From Planctomycetota bacterium (GTDB lineage Bacteria > Planctomycetota > UBA1135 > GCA-002686595), in assembly GCA_016220035.1 (NCBI GenBank), contig JACRIO010000285.1:1-59498 (forward strand): a stretch of DNA of 59,498 bases, given 5' to 3'. The number at the start of each line of letters is the position of its first letter. Position 1 is the first letter of the stretch. The notes under the pieces are model-generated. The model saw only the letters and a list, made by a program, of their open reading frames with translations. It was not told the origin of the DNA and ran no database searches. Position numbers and translations under genes: made by a program. Shown here in pieces: positions 1-7,812 of the stretch.

Positions 1-312
1 ATCCCACGTGCTGACATCGGCCACCTGCTGGACCGGCGGGTCGCAGCTCGGATGGTTCGCGCGCCACGCCTCGTCGAGCTCCGCGGGGGCTTCCTCGCCG
101 GCCTTCACCGCGTAGAGGCGCGTCGCGTACTTGCCGGAGAAGCGGAACGCCTTTCCCGGCTCGAGCCGTTCGGCGACGTGGAACCCGCGCGTCGGGTAGG
201 CGACGAAGCTCCAGTCCGTCCAGGCCGGGCCGGGCTCGAGCACGAGCTCGAGCACGACGCCCTTCGTGCCGGGGAGGACCAGGTCGGCGAGGAGGGGCGA
301 CTCGAGGTTCAT
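1..312 (-). CDS. hypothetical protein, 3' end cut off by the window edge
   Basis: An open frame on the minus strand starts with ATG at 312-310 (first residues MNLESPLLADLVLPGTKG) and runs off position 1 without a stop, giving about 104 residues. GC-rich third positions and a balanced composition (several W, Y and F) support real coding. I see no signal peptide, membrane segment or catalytic motif, and I do not recognise the family. It is divergent from the rhodanese gene, so the 413 bases between them hold both start regions. Confidence 0.6.
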   Translation of the reverse strand, partial: MNLESPLLADLVLPGTKGVVLELVLEPGPAWTDWSFVAYPTRGFHVAERLEPGKAFRFSGKYATRLYAVKAGEEAPAELDEAWRANHPSCDPPVQQVADVSTWD

Positions 313-725
313 GGCGGTTCGGTGATGGAGGAGGGTGCTTGGAACGGCGACGAGGCGCTCGGCCCGGGCGGAATCTCGCCAAACGTGCCGGCCGTCGGCG
401 CCCCGCGTCCGAGGCGGCGACGAAGGCGCTCATCAGCCTTCCTTGGAGGGAGCGAAGCGTCCATCACCCACCAGCGCCACCCCCAGGTCCGCGACGCGAT
501 CGCCCCCCGCTTCGGGCCCGATCCGGCTCCCTCGCGCGCACCGGCCTCACGACCACCGTTCCTGCACTGTCCGACCCGGGAACCGCCCCCATCGCCCCCT
601 TCAGCGAGTTCCCATTCCTCCGACAACCCCGGAGGCCTCCCCGAGCTCCCGTGCACGGCATAGACTCTCGACCCGCGTCCGTCCCGAACCCGGCACGGCC
701 GAGTGTCCCACCGGAGGCCCGACCC
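313..725. other. divergent intergenic region ahead of the rhodanese gene
   Basis: This stretch separates the divergent partial gene and the rhodanese gene. Open frames here are arginine/proline-rich and look like noise. The only clear signal is a Shine-Dalgarno-like GGAGG at 713-717, eight bases before the ATG at 726. I could not identify a convincing promoter. Confidence 0.4.
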
Positions 726-1259
726 ATGACCAGCACCGCCCAGATCACCCCCGACATGACGATGGAGCAGATCCTCGCGATCGCTCCGTCGGCCCAGCGC
801 GCGCTCTTTCAGCGCTACCACATCGGGGGCTGCTCCTCGTGCGCCTTTCAGCCCACCGACACGCTGGCGCAGGTGTGCAAGGACCACAACATCTTGGATG
901 TGAAGGAGGTCCTCCACACCATTCACAACGCCCACGCGGTCGACGGGAAGCTGCAGGTCGACCCGCAGGCCGTCCGGGAGTGGATCGAGGCGCGCGAGGA
1001 CTTCGCGCTGCTCGACCTGCGCGCACCCCAACCCGGCGCGGTCGCGATTCCCGGATCCGAGCCGCTCGACTTCAGCGACTCAGGCAAGTACCTGGGTCTG
1101 CCGAAGGAGCGGAAGATCGTGTTCCTTTGCCAGACGGGAGCGGAGAGCCTCGACGCCGCCGCCTACTTCGTCGGGCATGGGTTCACGAACGTGTTCTCGA
1201 TGCGCGGCGGCGCCGACGCCTGGGCCGCCCGCTTCGGACCGTCCGCTGCCCGCGTCTGA
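726..1259 (+). CDS. DUF1858/ScdA_N-like domain plus rhodanese protein
   Basis: This 177-residue protein has two parts. Residues about 10-60 (MTMEQILAIAPSAQRALFQ, then a GGCSSCAF cysteine pair at about 36/39) resemble the small helical cysteine domains of the DUF1858/ScdA_N type that accompany redox and Fe-S repair proteins. Residues about 85-170 form a rhodanese domain. Its active-site loop is CQTGAES with the nucleophile at about Cys135, and it ends in the usual GGADAWA-type helix. The likely role is sulfur transfer or persulfide handling in the cytoplasm, since no signal peptide is present. The start at 726 is chosen because GGAGG lies eight bases upstream and the upstream in-frame sequence is low-complexity. 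A hairpin series follows the stop. Confidence 0.85.
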   Translation: MTSTAQITPDMTMEQILAIAPSAQRALFQRYHIGGCSSCAFQPTDTLAQVCKDHNILDVKEVLHTIHNAHAVDGKLQVDPQAVREWIEAREDFALLDLRAPQPGAVAIPGSEPLDFSDSGKYLGLPKERKIVFLCQTGAESLDAAAYFVGHGFTNVFSMRGGADAWAARFGPSAARV

Positions 1260-1314
1260 CCGCCCCAACCCCTATGGACACCCGTCCCAGCCCCCGAGTA
1301 CATTCCCAGCGCAC

Positions 1315-1513
1315 GTGGCGGAGCCCTGCCGCTCCGACACGCGTACGGACCAGTCCCCTGGTCCGTCGCTGCGATCCCCATCGCAGCGCTCTGGTGTCAC
1401 CCCTGCCTTGACCCCAGAGCCGCCGAGAAGGTTCTGCCACCCTCTCGGCCGTCGGCTGATGCCTGCATCAGCAAGACCCGCGCGGAGTCGTCTCCTACCA
1501 AGGAGACGACTCC
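1315..1513 (+). other. array of seven tandem hairpins, candidate structured RNA
   Basis: Seven non-overlapping inverted repeats stand almost end to end. They are 1315-1323/1332-1340 (one mismatch), 1345-1353/1358-1366 (9 bp, loop TCCC), 1368-1375/1380-1387 (8 bp, loop CCCC), 1388-1399/1409-1420 (7+4 bp around one mismatch), 1422-1432/1439-1449 (7+3 bp around one mismatch), 1455-1461/1466-1472 (7 bp, loop CCTG) and 1484-1496/1501-1513 (13 bp, loop ACCA). The first begins 56 bases after the rhodanese stop. The stems differ in sequence, so this is not a simple repeat. It could be a structured RNA, a long 3' UTR or a recombination substrate; strand and function are unproven. Confidence 0.45.
1484..1513 (+). 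terminator. 13-bp perfect hairpin, possible intrinsic terminator
   Basis: GGAGTCGTCTCCT pairs perfectly with its complement across an ACCA loop and is followed by CTTTCATT, a weak T-rich tail. It is the last and strongest hairpin of the array and could end transcription from the rhodanese gene. It also lies three bases beyond the stop of the doubtful minus-strand frame at 1517, so it could act in either direction. Confidence 0.4.
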
Positions 1514-1516
1514 CTT

Positions 1517-1792
1517 TCATTGGTAGACAGCTCGCCGCGCAACGTTGTCGAGTTCCGCGACAGGTCGGCGCGCGTGGGCGAGCTCCAAAAGGTTGCGGGC
1601 CACCCGATACCCCCCAGCATCGGATGGACCCGCGTCGAATCCAGAACAGTCCACGCTCCCTTTGTTCCGGCGGCCGTTTCCGAGGGTTTCCCCCGGTCGC
1701 GGCAGCTCGGGTCCGTCGGGCTCGGCGTCCGGAGCTCGTGAGAGCTTCGAGGCCGGGCCCAGGGACGTGGTGTTCTCGAAAGAGCGCCCCAA
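1517..1792 (-). CDS. doubtful small ORF, hypothetical
   Basis: A 91-codon minus-strand frame downstream of the pseudopilin genes ends in ...LDNVARRAVYQ just before the 13-bp hairpin. Codon use is varied and reasonably GC-rich at third positions, but an overlapping plus-strand frame (1520-1741) looks equally plausible. I recognise no family. The rest of 1793-2005 holds nothing I can name. Confidence 0.2.
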   Translation of the reverse strand: MGRSFENTTSLGPASKLSRAPDAEPDGPELPRPGETLGNGRRNKGSVDCSGFDAGPSDAGGYRVARNLLELAHARRPVAELDNVARRAVYQ

Positions 1793-2005
1793 CTACGACG
1801 CCGACGCGCTCGCGCTCGCTTCTTTCTCGGAAAAGAAAGCGTTCGAGCCAGGCGAAGAACACGACGCATCGATGAGAGCGGAGCTTTCACCCACGAAAGC
1901 GGTCGGCGACATCGATCGATGCGCGTGCGTCGATGGCGAGGAGCTCGCGACGGTCGCCGCGCCGGGCGCGGGCCGTGATCCAGAGGTACGTCGCGGTCCG
2001 CTTCG

Positions 2006-2518
2006 CTACCGGCGGCCGGCGTCGACGACGAGCGCGACCCCGGCGACGACGTCCACCTGAACGGTGCGGGCTTCGCCGCGGTAACCGAGCGTGATCCAGG
2101 CCGCCTGCGCCGCGACCCCCTTCGCGTCGAAGCGCACGAAGCGCTCGTCCGCGCCGCGCAACCCCTGGATGCAGACCCCCTCGAAGACCGCGTCGGCGTC
2201 GTAGCGCCGCCCGGAGAAATCGAGCTCGGCGATGCCGCTCTGCGTTCTCCCGGTCGCGTCGCAGACGCGGTAGCCGAGCCCGTCCGCGTCGAAGCGCACC
2301 TCGACCGGCGCGCGCAGGAACATCGCGCGGCTCTGCGCGACGTGGAGGTCGTCGACGAGCAAGCGCGCCGCGTTCTCGAGCGTCACCTCGCCGCGCGCGA
2401 AGTAGGCCCAGATCGAAACCGTCGCGAGCCCGGTGATCAGGGCGAGCGCGAGGATGAGCTCGAGCAGGGAGAACCCCGCGCACGCCGTGCTCCTGCTCCT
2501 GCTCGTCACGCTGGTCAT
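2006..2518 (-). CDS. type II secretion GspH-like pseudopilin
   Basis: This 170-residue protein has a class III prepilin leader: a short basic segment, then G|FSLLELI with the +5 glutamate, then a hydrophobic stretch (about residues 15-37). Prepilin peptidase would cut after the glycine. The rest is a small beta-rich domain typical of GspH/FimT-type minor pseudopilins (SRAMFLRAPVEVRFDADG). The ATG at 2518-2516 is chosen because it gives the short leader expected of the family; the longer open frame upstream is arginine-rich noise. It follows the 2608 gene on the same strand after an 89-base gap. No other secretion genes are in the window, so the pair looks orphaned or works with machinery encoded elsewhere. 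Confidence 0.75.
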   Translation of the reverse strand: MTSVTSRSRSTACAGFSLLELILALALITGLATVSIWAYFARGEVTLENAARLLVDDLHVAQSRAMFLRAPVEVRFDADGLGYRVCDATGRTQSGIAELDFSGRRYDADAVFEGVCIQGLRGADERFVRFDAKGVAAQAAWITLGYRGEARTVQVDVVAGVALVVDAGRR

Positions 2519-2607
2519 CGCTCCGGAGATCCAAGCTATGTCGGCCTGCGTCGCTCGTCGACAAGAGCCTTCGGAAGGAAGTTCCAGGACGGGCCCCGCG
2601 CAGGCAC

Positions 2608-3042
2608 TCAGAGATCGCAGAGCCGCACCCCGCCGGAGACGAGCTCGGGCGGAACGTCGGCGCGGATCTCGCCGGTCGAGGGCCGGTAGAGCCAACCGGC
2701 GCTCCCATCGGTGCTGCGCGGCCAAGGCGCATCGGGCGGGAGGCGGCGGATCGTGTCGCGCCCGTTCCAGGGGTTCTTCGGCACCTGCGGCCCGAGGTAA
2801 CCGGCGAGTGTCTCGCCCACGTCGACGTCCTCCCCCTGCGCGGGCCAGGTGTGCTCGGCGAGGTGGTAGAGCGCGATCGCGTCGCGCAACTCGACGAGCC
2901 CCGAACGCAGCCGGACGGAAGCGCGCGAACAGGCGTCCTCGCTCCACTGCGCCTGCGACCGCGAAACGCGGCCGAGGAAGAGCACGAGCCCGCCGACGAC
3001 GACGAGCAACGTGAGCTGCACCGCCGCGGCCGCATCGACCAT
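2608..3042 (-). CDS. GspG-like pseudopilin-related protein without prepilin leader
   Basis: The 144-residue product has one N-terminal hydrophobic segment (AVQLTLLVVVGGLVLFLG, about residues 8-26). A soluble domain follows that matches the end of major pseudopilins: LRDAIALYHLAEHTWP, a GYLGPQVPKNPWNG turn and GWLYRPSTGEIRAD. The NPW and Y-x-P-x-T-G-E-I elements are typical of GspG. The usual GFTLxE cleavage motif is absent, so it is probably a membrane-anchored relative. The start is uncertain: ATG at 3042 is preferred, but an in-frame GTG at 3117 would add 25 proline/arginine-rich residues. It lies directly upstream of the GspH-like gene. Confidence 0.65.
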   Translation of the reverse strand: MVDAAAAVQLTLLVVVGGLVLFLGRVSRSQAQWSEDACSRASVRLRSGLVELRDAIALYHLAEHTWPAQGEDVDVGETLAGYLGPQVPKNPWNGRDTIRRLPPDAPWPRSTDGSAGWLYRPSTGEIRADVPPELVSGGVRLCDL

Positions 3043-3298
3043 CGGCCCGCGCGCGCGGAACGGCCGCGGCGCGGGCGCGCCAGCGGAGGCGGGAGTTGGA
3101 GTCGGTCGATCGAGCACGGCGACCCGTCGAAGCGCGCGAAGAGACGCGCGACGAAGGTCGAGTCGATGTCGGACGCGGCGGGCGGCGCCCTTGAGCGACG
3201 GAGTGCGGAGGTGTCGGTCGGCGGCGTGCGACGGGGTGGGGAGGCGGCAATCCGTTCCGTTCTCACCTCGGGGACGATCGGCTACGCTGCCGCGTCGC

Positions 3299-3375
3299 GC
3301 GCCCGTAGCTCAGTCGGATAGAGCGGCGGTTTCCTAAACCGCAGGCCGGCAGTTCGAATCTGCCCGGGCGCACCA
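3299..3375 (+). tRNA. tRNA-Arg (anticodon CCT)
   Basis: A complete cloverleaf can be folded. The acceptor stem GCGCCCG (3299-3305) pairs with CGGGCGC (3365-3371), followed by discriminator A and an encoded CCA (3373-3375). The D arm is GCTC/GAGC. The anticodon stem GCGGT/ACCGC encloses loop TTCCTAA with anticodon CCT at 3333-3335. The T arm is GGCAG/CTGCC with loop TTCGAAT. It reads AGG codons. The 3' end of a tRNA is a common integration site, and an integrase-type gene follows within 360 bases. Confidence 0.95.
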
Positions 3376-3380
3376 ACACA

Positions 3381-3402
3381 AGCTCGCGTGTCAGCGCGAG
3401 CT
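3381..3402 (+). terminator. hairpin after tRNA-Arg
   Basis: AGCTCGCG pairs with CGCGAGCT around a TGTCAG loop, six bases after the tRNA CCA. There is no T-run, so termination or processing is only suggested. Confidence 0.35.
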
Positions 3403-3436
3403 GCGCGAGCTGCGCGCGCGGCGCGGGTGACGAGGT

Positions 3437-3473
3437 GTGCCAAGTGATCCGGTCGGTGCCAAGTTGGTGCCAC
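3437..3473 (+). repeat. iterated GTGCCA motif
   Basis: GTGCCAAGT occurs at 3437-3445 and 3456-3464, then GTGCCAC at 3467-3473; a further GTGCCAG lies at 3567-3573 in the loop side of an inverted repeat. Repeated short motifs beside a tRNA and a recombinase-family gene could be protein-binding sites. No function is shown. Confidence 0.35.
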
Positions 3474-3726
3474 GAATCAGACCGGGTTTTGGCGCGAAAT
3501 GGCGCGGTTTGTCGCGGTTCGACGCGTGTTGTCACCCTCGCGAACGGGGGTTTCGCGCTACCTGCGGTGCCAGATACCGCAGGTCATGGGTTCGGTCGGT
3601 GGGGGCTGCGCATCGCGAGGCCGCAGGTCGAATCGTCGGCGATCGCTGGGGGTTCAGGCCTCCCATCCTCATCGCGCCATGGCTTCATGTGAGCACGCGC
3701 CGCGCGTGGTGACGCGGCCCACGCCC

Positions 3727-4176
3727 ATGACGAAGCCCGCCCGCCCTGAACGCACCCAGCGCGCGACACGGGCGTCCGCGCCCGTCCGCACGTTGCAACA
3801 CCCCGACGCCGTGCGCGCCGCCAAGCGCGCCGCCCGGACGAAGACCACGGGCCTCACCCTCGGCGAGCTCGCCGACCGCTACCTCCGCCACCTGGAAACC
3901 CGTGGCGCGACCCTGAGCACCCGCTTCAGCTACCACCTCGAACTCTGGGTCGCCCTCGACGTGCTCGGCCGCCACACGCCGGTCTCGGACCTGACCCTCG
4001 AGCGCCTCGCCGCCTTCTACACCTGCGACCGCGTCACGAAGACCAGAACCGGACAGCCCAAGGCTCACGTGAGCGTCGAGAAGACCCGCCGCGTCCTGCG
4101 CCAGGCGCTCGTCTGGGTGCAGGGCGCCGGGATGATCGAGAAGGCGCCGGTGCTGGAGGATGCCACGAAGCACTAG
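3727..4176 (+). CDS. orphan tyrosine-integrase core-binding (SAM-like) domain protein
   Basis: The 149-residue product matches the N-terminal DNA-binding part of tyrosine recombinases: LTLGELADRYLRHLETRG, then STRFSYHLELWVALDVLG, then VEKTRRVLRQALVWVQGAG. It stops before any catalytic domain, with no R-x-x-R or catalytic Tyr region. The frame ends cleanly, so it may be a stable single-domain protein rather than a fresh truncation. The ATG at 3727 is chosen; a further in-frame ATG at 3679 is possible. A remnant of the same family (LVWAEGAG, DKAPVPEE) lies on the opposite strand at 20612-20710, suggesting this gene marks one end of the island. It could be a domesticated DNA-binding protein or an accessory recombination factor. 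Confidence 0.7.
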   Translation: MTKPARPERTQRATRASAPVRTLQHPDAVRAAKRAARTKTTGLTLGELADRYLRHLETRGATLSTRFSYHLELWVALDVLGRHTPVSDLTLERLAAFYTCDRVTKTRTGQPKAHVSVEKTRRVLRQALVWVQGAGMIEKAPVLEDATKH

Positions 4177-4266
4177 GTACACGCTCACGGGCTTCGGACT
4201 CGGTCTCCGCCTACGCCATCGTGCGTGACATGGCGCGAGCAGACCGACGCCGGTAGCCTCCCGTCC

Positions 4267-7200
4267 ATGCTCGCTCCGACCTTTGCCGATCTCACTCCGG
4301 GAGTGGTGATCGAGGGCCCAAGCCTTCCCGAACCCGTGGAGGTGATCGCTCTCGTCGCCATGGGCGCATCGACGAAGGTCATCGGGAAGGGACTACGCAC
4401 CGGCCAAGTCCGAGATCCAGTCCTGGACGCAGGTCAGCTCGCGCTGCTCACCCTCACTCCGAAGGACCCCCCGTTCGACGGCGATGCACTGCACTTCAAG
4501 CTAGGGATCGAAGCCGCGCGCCTCGGACTCGCCTACGAGTACGACCCCTACTTCGCCCTCTCCATCGCGCGCGTCGACCCCCTGCCGCACCAACTCGAGG
4601 CCGTCTACGACTACTTCCTGAAGCTGCCGCGGATCCGCTTCCTACTCGCTGACGACCCCGGTGCAGGCAAGACGATCATGGCCGGCCTGCTGTTGAAGGA
4701 GCTGAAGGTCCGCGGCCTCGTGAAGCGCACGCTGATCGTCGCGCCCGCGAACCTGACGTTTCAATGGCAGCGTGAGCTCAAGGACAAGTTCCGCGAGACA
4801 TTCGACGTCATGCGCGGCGACGTTCTGCGGACCCAGTATGGTCAGAATCCCTGGCAGGAACACAACCAGGTCGTCACCTCCGTCTCGTGGATCTCCCGCG
4901 TCGAGGACGCAAAGGAGAGCCTGCTGCGATCGACGTGGGATCTCGTGATCGTCGACGAGGCGCACAAGATGAGCGCGTCGAGTTCCGACAAGAAGACGCT
5001 CGCGTTCCAGATCGGCGAGGCCCTGTCCGAGCGGACCGACCACCTGCTGATGATGACCGCCACGCCCCACAAGGGTGACGCTGAGAACTTCCGACTCTTC
5101 CTGAGCCTCCTCGACAAGGACGTCTACGGCGACGTTAAAAGCCTCCAAGAGGCGATGGTGCAGCAGTCGGCGCCGTTCTACTTGCGCCGGCTAAAAGAGG
5201 CGCTCGTCGCATTCCCGGATTCCGAGACCGGGGAGGTGAAGAAGCTCTTCACCAAGCGCGAGGTGCAGACTGCGCGCTTCGAACTCGACGGCGAGGAGTT
5301 CGATTTCTACGACGAGCTCACGCGCTATGTCGAGGACCAGTCGATCAAGGCCGCCTCCGTGAACTCGCCACAAGCCCGTGCCCTGGGCTTCACGATGGCG
5401 ATGCTCCAGCGCCGATTCGCATCGAGTCTGTACTCGGTGCGGCGCAGCCTCGAACGCATGCGCGAGAAGCGCAAGAAGATCCTCGACGACCCCGAGTCCT
5501 ACCGACGTGATCGAATCGACCGCAAGCTACCCGACGACTTCGAGGACCTGCCCGACGACGAGCAGCAAGAGATATTGGTCGAGCTCGAGGACGTGATCCT
5601 CAGCGTCGACACGGACTCCATCCGCGAAGACGTGGCGAGCTTGGACAGGCTGATCGAGCACGCGCGCACACTCGAACGGCGCGAGGTCGAATCGAAGCTG
5701 CAGCGCCTGCGCGAACTGCTCGCGCAGCAGCACATCTTCAGCGACCCGAAGATGAAGCTCCTCATCTTCACGGAGCACAAGGACACGCTCGACTACCTCG
5801 CCAGCGACGGCCGCGAGGGCCGCCCGCTCGGGAAGCTGCGCGAGTGGGGTCTCACGGTCACTCAAATCCACGGCGGGATGCACATCGGCGACCGCGACAC
5901 GCCGGGCACCCGCATCGGCGCCGAGCGCGAGTTCCGCGAGGAGTGCCAGATCCTGGCTGCAACCGAAGCTGCCGGCGAAGGGATAAACCTCCAGTTCTGC
6001 TGGTTGATGATCAACTACGACATCCCGTGGAACCCGGTGCGCTTGGAGCAGCGCATGGGCCGCATCCACCGCTACGGCCAGCAGAAGGACTGCTTGATCT
6101 TCAACTTCGTGGCGACGAACACGCGCGAAGGTCGCGTGCTCGACAAACTGCTCGTGCGCCTGGCCGAGATCAAGAGCGAGCTCGGGACGGACAAGGTCTT
6201 CGATGTCGTTGGCGAAATGCTGCCGTCGAATCAGCTCGAACGGATGTTCAGAGAGATGTACGCGCGGCGGCTCAGCGAGACCAACATCTCGGACCGAATC
6301 GTTCGCGACATCGACCCGGAACGGTTCAAGCGAATCACAGGATCAACCCTTGAAGGACTCGCGAAGAAGCAGCTCAACCTGTCCGCGCTCGTGGGCAAGT
6401 CAGTCGAGGCCAAGGAACGCAGGCTCGTGCCGGAGATCGTCGAGGACTTCTTCGTACGTGCGAGCCCCATCGCCGGGTTGCAGACAAATCCTGTCCGCGG
6501 GAAGACTGGAACGTTCCGACTTGGGAAGTTGCCACGAACGCTGGCCACGATCGGCGAGCAACTCGAGCCGCGGTTCGGCAGACTCGGACGTGAATACCCG
6601 CGGATCGCGTTCGACAAACGAGTTCTCGGCGACGATGCGACGTTGGAGTGGGTCACGCCCGGCCACATCCTGTTCGAGGCCGTTCGCACCGACGTACAAG
6701 AACGGGTCGCGCGCGATCTCCGGCACGGAGCCGTCTTCTGGGACCTGCACGCACGAGATCCGTACATGCTAGATGTCTACGCGGCGTCAGTAAAGGACGG
6801 CCGTGGCAACACGATTCATAGACGACTGTTTGTAGTGCGCACAGATGAGGCCGACGTGCCCACTGAGAGCAACACGCGTCAGCTCGACCTCGCCGGCATG
6901 CGAACAAGCCAGCTGGGCTTGCCGTTGTCGACACGTCGGGGCTGCGTGATGTCGATCCGCCAGCCGACGTTGTTTCTCGACATCATTCAAGCCGAGCGGC
7001 CAAGCCAATTGCCAACGTTGAAGGACGCGCCACAGCGAGAGCGTATCGAGAGCTACCTAATGGAGGCTGCGCTCACGCCGTTCCTGCAAGAGGTCTCGCT
7101 GGAACGTGCCAGGGAAAACGAGACGGTCCGGCGGCACATCGAGATCTCACTGCGGGAGTTGATACATCGACAGCAGCTCGCACTTGGTGAACTGCTCAAC

Positions 7201-7812
7201 CGCAGAGTCGCAGGCGAAAGCGTGCTCGGTTTGGAGGGCAACATTGCCCAGTCGGAAGCGCACCTCGACGAGCTCAATGCGCGACTTGACTCGCGTAGGC
7301 AGGAACTCGAAATGGAGCGCCATTGCACGATCGCCGATGTGCAATGCCTGGGGCGAGCGTGGGTACTGCCGCATCCGGATCAACAGGCTCCGAATATCGC
7401 CCCGATGGTGCGCGACGACGAGATCGAGAAGGTCGCTGTCCGTATTGCTACCGAGCATGAGCGGTCGCGGGGGTGGGTGGTTGAGAGCGTCGAGACCCAG
7501 AATCGCGGCTATGACCTCCTTTCGCGGAAGCCTCACCCGACCGAGCTCGGCGTCTTCATCGCCGCCCGATTTATCGAGGTGAAGGGGCGCGCCACTGTCG
7601 GCGAGGTCGCTCTGACCGGCAACGAGTACAGGACGGCCCAGCGCCTCGGCGACGACTATTGGCTGTACGTCGTCTTCGACTGCGTGACAGCCCCAGCCCT
7701 CAATGTCATTCAGGACCCGGCGAAGCTCGGCTGGGTGGCCGTCGTCAAGGTGGAGCACTACCATGTGACGGCACAAAAGATCCTGGACGCCGCCGAGGTG
7801 ACTCATGGCTGA
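4267..7812 (+). CDS. SNF2-family helicase with C-terminal DUF3883-like domain (defence-type)
   Basis: This 1181-residue protein has a SNF2-type motor. Walker A is LADDPGAGKT (about 127-137), the Walker B box is VDEAH, motif III is MMTATPHKGD, and the second lobe has EQRMGRIHRYGQ. After a long middle region, the last ~130 residues (IEVKGRATVGEVALTGNEY, then DDYWLYVVF) look like DUF3883, a nuclease-like fold often attached to defence helicases. The glutamate-x-lysine centre is kept. The start at 4267 (MLAPTFADLTPGVVIEGP) resembles relatives better than the ATG at 4225. The stop overlaps the next gene by eight bases, so it heads a coupled operon. SNF2 plus methylase arrangements recall DISARM (DrmD) and helicase-methylase-ATPase systems. 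Confidence 0.85.
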   Translation: MLAPTFADLTPGVVIEGPSLPEPVEVIALVAMGASTKVIGKGLRTGQVRDPVLDAGQLALLTLTPKDPPFDGDALHFKLGIEAARLGLAYEYDPYFALSIARVDPLPHQLEAVYDYFLKLPRIRFLLADDPGAGKTIMAGLLLKELKVRGLVKRTLIVAPANLTFQWQRELKDKFRETFDVMRGDVLRTQYGQNPWQEHNQVVTSVSWISRVEDAKESLLRSTWDLVIVDEAHKMSASSSDKKTLAFQIGEALSERTDHLLMMTATPHKGDAENFRLFLSLLDKDVYGDVKSLQEAMVQQSAPFYLRRLKEALVAFPDSETGEVKKLFTKREVQTARFELDGEEFDFYDELTRYVEDQSIKAASVNSPQARALGFTMAMLQRRFASSLYSVRRSLERMREKRKKILDDPESYRRDRIDRKLPDDFEDLPDDEQQEILVELEDVILSVDTDSIREDVASLDRLIEHARTLERREVESKLQRLRELLAQQHIFSDPKMKLLIFTEHKDTLDYLASDGREGRPLGKLREWGLTVTQIHGGMHIGDRDTPGTRIGAEREFREECQILAATEAAGEGINLQFCWLMINYDIPWNPVRLEQRMGRIHRYGQQKDCLIFNFVATNTREGRVLDKLLVRLAEIKSELGTDKVFDVVGEMLPSNQLERMFREMYARRLSETNISDRIVRDIDPERFKRITGSTLEGLAKKQLNLSALVGKSVEAKERRLVPEIVEDFFVRASPIAGLQTNPVRGKTGTFRLGKLPRTLATIGEQLEPRFGRLGREYPRIAFDKRVLGDDATLEWVTPGHILFEAVRTDVQERVARDLRHGAVFWDLHARDPYMLDVYAASVKDGRGNTIHRRLFVVRTDEADVPTESNTRQLDLAGMRTSQLGLPLSTRRGCVMSIRQPTLFLDIIQAERPSQLPTLKDAPQRERIESYLMEAALTPFLQEVSLERARENETVRRHIEISLRELIHRQQLALGELLNRRVAGESVLGLEGNIAQSEAHLDELNARLDSRRQELEMERHCTIADVQCLGRAWVLPHPDQQAPNIAPMVRDDEIEKVAVRIATEHERSRGWVVESVETQNRGYDLLSRKPHPTELGVFIAARFIEVKGRATVGEVALTGNEYRTAQRLGDDYWLYVVFDCVTAPALNVIQDPAKLGWVAVVKVEHYHVTAQKILDAAEVTHG

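Larger units (their letters stand above)
3376..3726. other. intergenic segment between tRNA and integrase-like gene
   Basis: This 351-base stretch holds an 8-bp hairpin just after the tRNA, three close GTGCCA copies (3437-3473) with a fourth at 3567, and a 9-bp inverted repeat ACCTGCGGT/ACCGCAGGT at 3560-3568/3576-3584. Open frames reading into it from the integrase-like gene are not family-like. It is a plausible place for recombinase-binding sites, but this is inference. Confidence 0.4.

Noticed and set aside
335-1411. 358-codon plus-strand frame over the rhodanese gene
   Set aside because: It is Pro/Arg-rich and out of frame with the conserved rhodanese motifs.
3560-3584. tRNA-anticodon-arm-like hairpin sharing ACCGCAGG with tRNA-Arg
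   Set aside because: Only eight bases match, the loop lacks the conserved T before the anticodon, and there is no acceptor stem, so it is neither a tRNA nor an attachment-site copy.
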